Notes under the pieces: generated by a model
What the model was told of the DNA's origin: nothing
Database searches by the model: none
What the model saw: the letters and a program-made list of their open reading frames with translations, nothing else
Translations under genes and position numbers: made by a program
Part shown: positions 44,764-55,080 of the stretch, piece after piece
How the letters are laid out: each line of letters starts with the position of its first letter
How positions within the stretch are numbered: the stretch's first letter is position 1
Source of the DNA: Aphelenchoides besseyi
Lineage: Eukaryota; Nematoda; Chromadorea; Rhabditida; Aphelenchoididae
Direction: 5' to 3'
Assembly: GCA_024699855.1 (NCBI GenBank)
Contig: JAMPIQ010000001.1
Location: forward strand, 7,130,001 to 7,194,000
Length of the DNA stretch: 64,000 bases

Positions 44764-46769
44764 TCAGAGAGGATCGTATTCGTCGGCATCCACTTGAACT
44801 GCCACATGATCGTCAACCAAAATCGATTGTTTGACTTTCTTTTTTGTTTTACGTGATGATTTTTCAACGTTCAACTTCGCCGTCTTTTTAGCTTTCTTTG
44901 CTCTTGTTATTTTCGTTGATACCTCTTCAGGCGGACCGAGGAAATCGTCCAAAACCGAAGAAACAACGGGCGAGTGAATTGGCTTCTGAAACCGAAAAAG
45001 ATCAACAAAGTATAACGGCCGTTTACTTGTTTCGTTTTCCCCTTGACCACAGGAACGACTGTGAAACCGGAAGTTGAACGAGAGGTCGAATCTTCGCGAC
45101 TTTCTTCTTCGGGTGTTTCCAAATCGCTGCCCAAATCTTCGAACTTTGCCACCAACGGATTAACTCCATCGTCTGAAGACTCCGATTGACGAACTGTCTG
45201 CTTTTTTGCTTTCGAAGATTGTGGATCTTTTGCTTCTTCCAACGAGTCTAACCACGTGTCTAATTGCTCTTCTGGAAAATTTGGTTTTTGGACGTGAGCA
45301 ACAGCTGAAGTTATGATCGGTTCTATAGTCTTCGAAGGTGTCGAGTGGTCTGTTGATGGAGATGAGAAGTTGCGTGAAATTGGCGCAGAAGTTGTAATAC
45401 TTGGATTCATTTTTGGAACAGCTGAGTGAAGTGATTTATGACATTCGTCGTTGGAATCGAAATCTTCTTCAAAAACGTCTACCATGTGGTTTCCATTGTC
45501 CGAATCACTAGAAACGTCTTGATGCACATTTTCCACCTTTGGATATCCATTGGTTCGTGTTTTTGAGTTTACCACTGTATCCAATTCCTCGAACTCTTCT
45601 GACTCCTGCGGAGTACGAACACTAAATTATCGTTAAGATGATAATAAATCGACCACCTACCTTGGAGACGCCGAATCACCGTTCCCACTGTAACAGTCCA
45701 ATTCATCCTGAGCAACCTCAATGTCACGTCTGTTTGCTTCCAACGAGTTTTCGAGATATTCGCGCTAAAAGTGCTTGTAACAATCAGAACGAAAGGATTG
45801 AGTTACCTGAAGAAATAAAAACGGAATGTTCAGAAAATTATGCAGAAACTTTAACCCTTGGGCGGTTTTCATCGAAGTTGTGGAATAACGAATTGGCGCT
45901 TTCAAACGTCCATTTATTGTTGGGCTAAAATGCCCATTTCACTTTGGAATCCTGCTGAGCATACCGTTGATATGTGGAAAGGAACGAGTTGATTTCTTCT
46001 TCTCGTACTTCCCGTTCGCTCTCCATGTCGATTTTGTTCGCCATCACTAGGACGGGAAGTGTCGATGGAATTCGATCCAACTCACGACAAACGTATTTCC
46101 ACGTCCTTTAAAAACAAACGTCGAAAATTACCGTTTAAAAACCAACCACAGCTTTGTAATGTCAAAAACCAGTAAAACGCCGTTACAGCTTTTGTAGACG
46201 TCGACAAAAGTAGCATCACAAACCATCTGAAATGATGATTCAAATGACGATAAACAAAGATCAACAAACCAAATCGGGATCAGGTGATGGAGCAGCTCCT
46301 GTTTGGTTGTTGTCCAACTTCAAACTCGCCGATTTTGGGCGTCGACGACTCGACTCATCCACAACGTCCCAAATGTCCACTTTGACTATGTGATCACTAG
46401 TTCGGTAGTTCCAAGTAATGTTTGCCACCTAAACAAATGTGAATATTGCTCGTTAACCAACGAACCTGAATTTCATCAGTCGGTTTGTAAGCCTCTTCGA
46501 ACTGCTGACCCTGAAGTCGACGCCATAAACACGTTTTGCCCGTGTTTCTATCACCGCGAATAACAACTTTCACTAAAAACACAATCCAAGAAGACCATTT
46601 GCAATGTAAATTTACTGTTGAAGTTAACTCCATGAGCAAATTTCTTCTGTAAATCGGGGTTCACTCGTTGCACGCCAATTGGAGTTCTGATCGTTGCATT
46701 TCGAGCGCTCCGATGCGCATCGTTTGAACTAACGTTCGGTCCAAACTTTTTTTTTAACGCCGTGATCAT
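44764..46769 (-). CDS. RABL6: Rab-like GTPase RABL6
   Basis: RABL6 is a large, divergent Rab-like GTPase. The N-terminus [15 protein letters not shown] and [15 protein letters not shown] match the family. The P-loop is [20 protein letters not shown]. The G domain continues with [46 protein letters not shown] and VLVMANKID. The post-GTPase block, rebuilt over three exons, reads [28 protein letters not shown], then [16 protein letters not shown]. The acidic/Ser-rich tail holds [16 protein letters not shown] and ends with LDDFLGP-like and EYDPL segments, as in RABL6. It is the middle gene of the minus-strand run; its ATG is 9 bases after a TTTGTAG acceptor. Confidence 0.94.
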
Positions 46770-46778
46770 TTCGGCGAC

Positions 46779-46785
46779 CTACAAA
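46779..46785 (-). promoter_or_regulatory. Candidate trans-splice acceptor before RABL6
   Basis: TTTGTAG (minus strand) is followed by GTCGCCGAA and the RABL6 ATG. With AATAAA at 46871-46876 upstream, this gives the polyA-then-acceptor spacing (about 90 bases) characteristic of nematode operon junctions. Confidence 0.55.
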
Positions 46786-46870
46786 CGCGTGTAATCGATT
46801 CACAAAGAAGTCCCGATATCACAGGCCGTTCTTAACAGCAAACACAAATCGACTTGTATCAACTAAACAG

Positions 46871-46876
46871 TTTATT
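46871..46876 (-). terminator. Polyadenylation signal AATAAA (NTMT1)
   Basis: AATAAA on the minus strand lies 24 bases beyond the NTMT1 stop codon. Confidence 0.6.
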
Positions 46877-46899
46877 GTAACAAGATGAGATGCAATTTT

Positions 46900-47692
46900 T
46901 CATTTCAACGCGTATGACCAGACCGCGTACATGTTTTTGGGAAAATGTGTTTGTCGCTTCTCACTCACAATTTCAAGTCCAGCATCGTCGAAAACCTTCT
47001 TAAATTCGGCTTTTGTTCGTGTCCACGAATTGTCGTCGGAATCAAAATCGCGCGTATCACCGGATGCGTGATTCTCTTTCACAACGATACATCCGTTCGG
47101 CGTTAAGCCTTTCTGCAAAGTAGATCGATGTACAAAACGAAGGGGTTGTCTATGTACCTTACAACGCCGTAGAAAGTTCACACAATCTTCATCGGTCAAC
47201 TGGCCAATTACCCATTGAATCCAAATCAAATCATAGAATCCTTGAATTGGAGCAAATGTTTGCAAACCCTCGATGAATTTGTTTTCGACCCGAGAGCCTT
47301 CATCACCAATGTATTCACGCGATTCCTGAATGAACTTTTCCGTTAAGTCGCACATGTCAACGGTTTTGAACAACGGAAGTAGCAGATGTTTGGTGATTCG
47401 ACCGATCCCACAGCCACAATCTAATGCTCGATTGAAGTTCGGTAGAAGTGACTGAAATTTCAATTCAATCGAACAAAACAAAATCGATTTACTTTTTGTC
47501 TTAGATTCAACAAAAAACTCCGAGATCCGTTGATATCGGGTGTATGTAGTCTTAATTGCGTCGATTAATTTAAACGACAACTGTCACCTACTTCTCGAAT
47601 CCACCTAACATGCCGTTCACATTCGATGCAGTTTGTTTCCAATATTCTTCAGCTAACGCGTAGACTTCTTTTTCGTCTTTCGGTTCAGACAT
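46900..47692 (-). CDS. NTMT1: Protein N-terminal methyltransferase NTMT1
   Basis: NTMT1 methylates the alpha-amine of proteins beginning (M)XPK. It starts MSEPKDEKEVYALAEEYWKQ and TASNVNGMLGGFEK. The SAM-binding motif ALDCGCGIGRITKHLLLPLF is followed by VDMCDLTEKFI, GLQTFAPIQGFYDLIWIQWV, IGQLTDEDCVNFLRRCK and LTPNGCIVVKENHA. It ends MYAVWSYALK. The substrate-site IWIQWVIG block and length (about 220 residues) match the family. The intron before the SAM motif is ambiguous: a 60-nt GTTGAATCT...TTTCAG intron keeps frame, whereas the more consensus GTAAATCG donor does not. It is the first gene of the NTMT1-RABL6-WBP4 run. Confidence 0.95.
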
Positions 47693-48000
47693 TTTTGGAG
47701 TTCGGAAGAAATTGCGATGAAATAGAATTGGACGGTATTGGAGCTTCGCACAGTGTTGCATTCAACCGAGAATCTGCTCATTACATCCACGCAGAAAGTA
47801 GTCGATTCGGGCAAATTAGACGACCTTTCACGTTTCGCCACAACTCCACCGTTCACTTTTTCGCGCCAAAATCTTCCTCTCCGACTAAACAGCGAGTGTT
47901 GATTTTGCAATTTCTGCTGAAAATACTTGCCGTTTGTGGTGAAATTTGGTCGTTTCTATAGCGTTCGTCGATTTTCCTACCCTTCGAGTTTGACGTGAAG
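47693..48000. promoter_or_regulatory. Divergent promoter region NTMT1 / RBMX2
   Basis: 308 bases separate divergent start codons. There is no TATA box. Open frames on both strands here have no features. Confidence 0.5.
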
Positions 48001-49053
48001 ATGAATCGATCGACCAAAATCAACAACCAAAACAAACTCAACGAACGGGAGTTGGAGTTGGGTTATAGCGGAAACACAAAGAAGTCGTGGCATCAAGGTT
48101 ACAAGGACTCCGCTTGGATTCATGTTAACGGTCTCGATTACGATTTCAACGAGGGCGATTTGCTTTCTGTGTTCTCTCAGTAGGTTGTTTAATGAATTTG
48201 CTTTTTTAAGTTTAGTTTAGATATGGTGAGATCATGAACGTGAATCTCATTCGTGACTACAAAACCTTGAAGTCCAAGGGTTTTGCTTACATTTGTTACA
48301 AGGATCAGCGATCGACCAATTTGGCTGTGGACAACTTCAACGGAATCAAACTGGGTGGACGGCTGATTCAAGTGGACCACTGTCTGGAGTTCAGGCCGCC
48401 GAAATACAAGGAATCTGTCCCGCCGGAAATCCTAAAGATTTGGGAAGAAGGATGTGCACCGAAACCGATAAACATTTCCAAAGGTCAGTTTTCAAAATCT
48501 TATTGTATGAACAGTGGATTTCAGACGAAATTCGTCGTGATGCCGAAGAACAGCAACGTCGACTCAAAGCCGCGTTAGCTAAAGCCGAGGAATTGCCTCC
48601 CATGGTGGAAACTAAAGAGGAGAGAAAAGCTAGAAAAGAACAGAAGAAACTGATGAAGAAAATCAAGAAACGAGAGAAACGAGAACGCGAATTTCGTGAA
48701 CAAACTCCGCCTGAAGAACGCGGAACAGCCGACGGTGAAGGACGATGGGACAAAAAACGAAAAGTCGTCGACTATCGCAAACTCGAGGTAATTTTTCATA
48801 TGATGCATATTCAGTCAAATTTCAGGACGACGACTTCTACGGTGCAAGTGCCAACTTTAATTTCAACAAAAATCGCAAAGACATACCACAAGGTCGAACT
48901 CACAACGTGCGTCCCGACATGGAGAAAGCATCACATGTCGACAAAGAGCTGTTCAAAATTGTCAGAGACATCAACACGCTCCAACATGGTGCAAAACCGG
49001 AGGCATTCAAAGGAGAAGACTACTTACCACAACGGCTTGCTGGAACAAAGTGA
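48001..49053 (+). CDS. RBMX2: RNA-binding spliceosomal protein RBMX2 (Snu17/Ist3)
   Basis: RBMX2 belongs to the RES complex of the activated spliceosome. The N-terminus ends NERELELGYSGNTKKSWHQ then YKDSAWIHVNGLDYDFNEGD, the family signature. The RRM follows: RNP2 IHVNGL and RNP1 KGFAYICY, with DQRSTNLAVDNFNGIKLGGR and IQVDHC. A highly charged Lys/Glu/Arg coiled coil (KAEELPPMVETKEERKARKE) and a C-terminal tail with FYGASANFNFN follow. Four exons; introns follow SVFS (near 48180), NISK and KLE. The ATG at 48001 is preceded in frame by GTGAAG only. It converges with the pseudoprotease gene, 80 bases between stops. Confidence 0.95.
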
Positions 49054-49133
49054 TCTTTTTGTTTTCGTTGTATATAACAGCTTTTTCTACATACGTCTAT
49101 TTATTGCTTATTAAAATTTGATTGACATAGAAC

Positions 49134-50158
49134 TTATTTCGAATTCAAGAGACCACAGGCTTCGTAGGTGGAAACAAGGTCGGAAAGATCGTGTTTTTCA
49201 ATCAATTGCAGAAGGTAGTTGTTGTTGTTGAAGAACGAAAAAATCATCTCTTTTGCAAGAGCGCAGTTTTCGGTGTTGTCCGTGAACTTTCTGGGCTTCA
49301 TATCTTCGAGTGTCGACGTCAAAACTCCCATCTTTTGAAAATGACCGATCAACATCTCACCGTGAGCAGTTGTTTCACACAGAACTGGTGCTCCTGGATC
49401 GTCGAAACACGCAGTAAAGTTGTTCACAATATTTGATCGATAGTACTTCTTCTCATCAGGTCCTCTCAACGGTTCCAACTCAAGACGAAGAGTTTTGACG
49501 GTCGTAAAGAATTCTTCAGCTAAAACAGAGCAATCGTACCATTTCATTTGAAGAACCTACATTCGTTTGTAGTTTTAAACCCGTACAAAAAGCAGCGACT
49601 ACTCATGATTTCTTCGGGACTCACTTCAACCAAAGATGTTTCTTGAAGGTTGGGATTCAAATTCAAACGTTTGATCGCTTTAACTTCCGGACTGGGAGGA
49701 CACAACTAAAAAAACTAACATTATACTAAACTTTAAATAACCTTTTCGATGTCAACAGGTGCAATCTTCAACGCTGCCCATCGATCGTCTCGATCCAACA
49801 TGACAGCTAATTCACGACGAGACGAATTGCGGACATTGAGGAAAACGTGTATTTCCTTAGCTCTTAAGCATCAATTAACGTGTCGTACATCAAAACAACT
49901 CACGCAAACAAAACCGAATCCAAAACACAATCGGTGGCCGTTAGAACTAAACTGCGTGTAATGAGCACTCCACTGCAACTTTTCAAAACATCGTCATGAC
50001 TTTTACTGATCACCTAAATCCTTTCACTCGTATTTTCTTCGTGTTATGTGACCGACTTTCACCAGAAACTGATGACGATCCCACGAGATTACATCTCCAT
50101 CCAAAATTGCTCCCACAGTAGCCAACAAAAGAGAGAAGATGAATACAATCAGTCGCAT
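49134..50158 (-). CDS. Secreted trypsin-fold protein without catalytic residues (serine protease homologue)
   Basis: It starts MRLIVFIFSLLLATVGAILD, a signal peptide. Exons were joined at QFL/VISKSHDD and beyond. The chymotrypsin fold shows as SCSGVLITRSLVLTATDCVL, the place of family VLTAAHC, with His replaced by Asp. Then come a central strand region (LNVRNSSRRELAVML) and the position of GDSGGP reading ACFDDPGAPVLC, with the nucleophilic Ser replaced by Pro. A C-terminal helix (KEMIFSFFNNNNYLLQLIEK) follows. Substitutions at two triad positions predict no peptidase activity, so a binding or decoy role is inferred. Similar secreted trypsin-like proteins without intact triads are common in nematodes. 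Five exons, about 275 residues. Confidence 0.75.
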
Positions 50159-50380
50159 GGCACCGTTAATCTCCGACTGATCGTTCGAGCAGCCGAACAA
50201 GAGAGAAAATCCATTTATCCGCTAATCGCATTCAAAAACGCCCACACTTCCAATCAAGTTTAACGAAATACCTTTTAGTTATCGCTTTCTATTACATCGC
50301 TTACAGTGCACATTTGTTTACAAAGTCATTTTTATTTGTCGCCTAACCAACGGCTTTTCTACACAATTTGACAAATCTTC

Positions 50381-51783
50381 CTAAAACAGATTCAATCCGA
50401 GAAGCTTCTTCTTTCCGTACAACTCGTTCGGATCGAATTTTCCTTGAATCAACGGCGGTGAACGAAGTGGCAACGCTGGTGGCTCCAAATCGCCGTATTC
50501 TTCTTCGTAATAGCGAATGAACGATTTCATTTTGCAATATAAGCCGCCAAGATGTTCGAATTCAGTCAAACGATTGATTCCAACATCTTGAAGAGTTGGA
50601 GCTCCCGTCAAAATGTCATTTGTTCCTTCCTAGAAGCTCAAAAATGGACACAGAAACAACAAAAACACTTACAACGAACTCCATCCATTCGCGATTTAAC
50701 GGATCATACATTTTGAAGATTCGAGAATTTAAGTTCGACGCGAGTACGTGCATTTTAAAAATAGGATCCGGAAGACCGTGACGTCTGTAGTGAAAACCAA
50801 ACTTCTCCAAACAATGAGCACGTTTGTAGGCGTAGTCAATCAACTCAGAAAGCTTGTAACAATGCGGACCCACAAACTCGTATGTTTTGCCGGCAGTTGT
50901 CGAATCGTTGACAACTTTACCGATTCCATGGACCACATCGCCAATCTAATGACATGAAAGTTAATGTCCAAGAAGGAACTCTCGGAACCTACGTGGACGG
51001 GCATTTTATACGTGTGTTCGCCGGCTCTGTACAAGTAAACAGTGTCAAGAAAAGTCTTGCGAAAACGCGAAACGTAATAATCAATGAAGCCATCCTTTTC
51101 AGCGAACATCACTGATGGACGAATGATCGTGGCCTCAGGAAACTCTTCACGAACTGCTTGTTCACCTTGAGCTTTAGATTTCAAAAATCGCGATCCGTCT
51201 TTGATCATCGCTGGATGGGGGTTTTCCGAAGCCCCCAATGCACTCAAATGAATCAAACGTGAGACGCCCATTTCACGCGCAATTCTGGCAATTCGACGAG
51301 CACCATGCACATGAGTTTCCGTGAAGTCGTAATTTCTAAAGAACGAATTAAAAGAAAACGTCAAAAAACTCACTTTGTTTCAATCCGGCTTCCAATCAGA
51401 TTGATGACCACGTTGCTGTACTTCATCGCTCGACGAACGGAATCTTCATCTTTCAATTCAAATGGATAGAACAGAATTTGGCCCAATTCACCGACAATTT
51501 TATGTTCACGCATCCAATAAGGATCACAACGGTAGGGTATAATTAGTTGATCTCCGTGTTTAGCCAATCGATTCACCACGGATCTTCCTATGAATCCCGT
51601 GCTTCCGAAAACGGTCACTACATTGCCACTGAACGAAGCTCGACCGCCAGTTCCTTTTTTGAATTGAGCGACATTCACTGAAGATGGTCGAGGTTCGGGA
51701 ACGTTGACCGGAACATCGGTCGCCAAATTTGCCACCTGAATCACAACTCGCGGCCCGACTTGACGAGCTGACAATGCCAACAT
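50381..51783 (-). CDS. NDUFA9: Mitochondrial complex I subunit NDUFA9
   Basis: NDUFA9 is the NAD(P)-binding, SDR-like accessory subunit of complex I. An N-terminal, Arg-containing transit-type sequence ([20 protein letters not shown]) is followed by the dinucleotide loop [20 protein letters not shown]. Then come [35 protein letters not shown], the family stretch [51 protein letters not shown] and [10 protein letters not shown]-terminal blocks are [20 protein letters not shown] and [14 protein letters not shown], with a stop after LLGLNLF. Four exons were assigned. The start is divergently paired with CUL4, 225 bases apart. Confidence 0.95.
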
Positions 51784-52008
51784 CCTAAACGATTCGAATA
51801 AAACAGTTTTTTTAATTATGCTAAAGAAGTAAAAGAAAAACTACCAATCAGCTTTCCAACAAACAAAAAGCCACTAGTAAAATTGACAGATGGAAAGTTT
51901 TTGTTGCTGCAGGTCCTTGGCGTTGTGGTTTAATAGCGAAAAAATAGTAAAGAAAATATAAAGTTACGTCTATTGTGAACTGTCTAATTCGTGAGGTTTG
52001 TTTCATTA
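51784..52008. promoter_or_regulatory. Divergent promoter region NDUFA9 / CUL4
   Basis: A 225-base spacer between opposite-strand start codons, AT-rich, without a TATA box that I can identify. Confidence 0.5.
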
Positions 52009-54662
52009 ATGAAACGCACATTCGACGGTCAGAAACGAGCAATGAAAAGGTCATTGGTGAAAATTCAAGTTGTGAATAACAAAGGGATTGTAATCAACAA
52101 TTTCAGTCGTAAGTTCACATCTACAGACCTCTTTTAGTTACTTGGTTTAGCTCGCTACACTTCTGAGGACATTGATTTCGACAAATATTGGACGGTGCTC
52201 GAGGATGCTGTGATTAAAATCCAGAAGAAACAAAAAACTGAAACCCTTCGCGAAGAGTTGTTTAAAGTCTGTATTGCGTTGTTTGTTGTTCGAACTGATC
52301 GTTTAGGCAGTTGAGATTCTGTGCGATAATAACTTTTCTGCGGAGGTCTATAGTCGAGTGGTTCAGCTGTTTCAGAACGATCTCGTATCAAACTTAAGCC
52401 ATTTGGTTGATGTCTGCGATTTCTCGAATATGCTTGGTTTTCTCAATGCTCTTAATCGCTTCTGGAAGGACTTCTGTCAACAGCAGGTATTCCCAGTTCG
52501 TCCAATTCGTTTAGTGTGTTTGTAGGCCATGATTCAAAATGTGTTTATGTATTTGAACCGTACTTTCGTTCTTCAGAGTCCGACGGTTTTATCCCTATGG
52601 TAAGCTCAACTATCACATCACTAATTTCTATCTTTCAATTTGTAGGGAAATCGGCCTCAACACTTTTCGAGCGGTGATTGTCGATGAACCACAAATACGC
52701 AAGAATCTCTTTGACTTCCTTCTCCGAATAATCGAAACCGAGCGAAATGGACAACAAGTTGATAGACAGCTTTTGAAGTCGATGGTCGGAATGTTGGTCA
52801 GTTTGAAGATCTACGAATCCGTAAGTCAAGTGCAAGTTTTTTTTGATTCATTGAAATTTAGGAATTCGAACCTCAACTGTTGAGTAAGACCGATCATTAC
52901 TATAGAAACGAAAGTCGATTGATGATTGATGGATCAGAAACCGGCGCTTACCTTCGACATATTGCAAAACGTCTCGAGTCGGAACAAGAACGAGTTGACC
53001 TGTATTTAAACTACACTAGTTGGGATGGGTTGTCGGCGTGTTTGAATCAATGTTTTATTGGAGATCATGTAGAAACGATACTTTCAAAAGGTAATCTCCT
53101 GATTTTGAGACTTATTATTGGTTTCTAGGAGCTGACAAGTTGTTTGATGAGGATCGAATTGACGACCTCAAACTTCTTTACCGCCTACTGGGTCTGGTCA
53201 AAAACGCTCGAAACAATTTGAAGAGCGCCTTCGTTGGGTACATCAAAAAGATCGGTCGTGCAATGATGTTGGACTTAAAAAGAGACGCAACTTTAGTTCA
53301 TGATCTCATGCAACTGAAAGCAAAGTTGGATCGAACAATCCACATTTGTTTCGAAAACAACGAAAAGTTCATTCAAGGAGAACGCGATGCATTCACCTAC
53401 TTCATCAATGCACGAGCTAACAAACCTGCCGAATTGATTGGTAATATAGTGAAAGTGATTTTGATTCTTTAGCGTTTTAGCCAAATTCATGGACTCTAAA
53501 TTGCGGTTGGGCAACAAGGAGTGTTCGGAGGACGAATTGGATGCAATCATGGACCGCGTAATTGTTCTCTTTCGATTTGTTGATGGTTTGTACATGATGA
53601 TGAGCATTCTTGTAGTTTGGTTTTAGGGAAAGATTATTTTGAAGCTTTTTACAAGAAGGCGCTGTCAAAACGTCTGCTCATGGGTCGAAGTGCTTCTGTG
53701 GATGCTGAAAAAGCGATGCTTTCAAAGTTGAAAAATGGTGAACAGTCTAATTGATAATAGTCGCTTATTGTCGAGTTTAGAATGTGGTGCGGGATTCACA
53801 CAGAAATTAGAAGGAATGTTCAAGGACATGGAAGTTTCAAAAGAATTGTCCAATTCATTCAACAACTACATTTCCGTCAACTACACTGAGAGCATTAAAA
53901 TCGAATTTGGTGTTAGCGTATTGACCATGGGAAATTGGCCATCGTATCCGCATATTCAAATCACGATCCCAAAAGAACTTTCCGATCAACAAGAAATCTT
54001 CGAAAAATTCTACGCTGCTAAGCACAATGGTCGTAAATTGCAATGGCAATACAATCTGGCAACTTCTCTTTTGAAAGCCGCTTTCAAATCGAAGACAAAA
54101 AAGGAGATTGAGGTGTCACTATTTCAAGCGGTAGTTCTACTTCTATTCAATAATAAAGACACAATACCGTTCACTGAAATCCAAACGTCTACACAAATTG
54201 GCAAGTTCTTTTGTTTATATTCTGACCACAATTCTTTCAGAAGACTCGGAGTTGAAACGAACTCTCCAATCGTTGGCTTGCGGTAAATTTCGAGTGCTGT
54301 CAAAAGAACCGCGAGGACGAGACGTGGACAAAAGCGATGTTTTCAAGTTCAACGATGCATTCACCAGCAACATGTATCGAATTCGAATCTCACAAGTGCT
54401 ACTGAAGGAAACCGAAACCGAGCAACGAGAAACGGAAGAGCAAGTCTCTCAAGATCGTCAATATCAAATCGATGCGGCAGTTGTTCGAATTATGAAAATG
54501 CGAAAAACTCTCGTTCATAATCAACTGATCGCTGAACTTATCAGTCAACTGCGATTCCCAACGAAAGCAGTCGATTTGAAACGACGAATCGAATCACTGA
54601 TTGAACGCGAATACATCAAGCGTGATGAATTAGATCAGCAACTTTATCATTACGTCGCCTAG
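52009..54662 (+). CDS. CUL4: Cullin-4, scaffold of CRL4 ubiquitin ligase
   Basis: CUL4 binds DDB1 at its N-terminus and ROC1/RBX at its C-terminus. The N-terminus [20 protein letters not shown] is short. Cullin repeats follow: [50 protein letters not shown] and [17 protein letters not shown]. The cullin-homology region has [36 protein letters not shown] and [13 protein letters not shown]. It continues with [51 protein letters not shown] and [20 protein letters not shown]. The end is the neddylation winged helix, [20 protein letters not shown], with the acceptor Lys in [17 protein letters not shown] and the YHYVA end favour CUL4 over other cullins. About ten introns. Confidence 0.96.
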
Positions 54663-55080
54663 ATCAGCTCGATGATTGTCAACTGGATGATCTTTCTTTC
54701 CTCATCTTCCTCGTTTAAGCTCAAAATTCAGGGTACTTCTCTTCTATAAACTGTTTTTTGGTTAACATTCTAAACAATTTATTTATTTGTTGTTGTTAGA
54801 CCCATTAAATACGTTTACATGCAAGCCGTAGAACAGTTCGGTTATTAACATAGAAAATCATGCTGAGAGGATGTACCGGTAACAATTCTTTTGTTTGGTT
54901 TATGGACGTAAGAAACAAGGACCCAAAGAAGTAAGGCGATGATTACAAGTCATGTTTTTGGACGATTAAATGCGAAAAGGACCAGATGAAGCAACTGAGC
55001 ACTTTAACTAAACGGAAGGCATAAAAGTTGTATAAGCGAATTCGGATTGAAAATTTGGCGATTTGGAAACGGAAGTGAAT
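54663..55080. other. Intergenic between convergent CUL4 and Patronin genes
   Basis: 418 bases of 3' flank on both sides, with no ORF of note. Confidence 0.5.
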
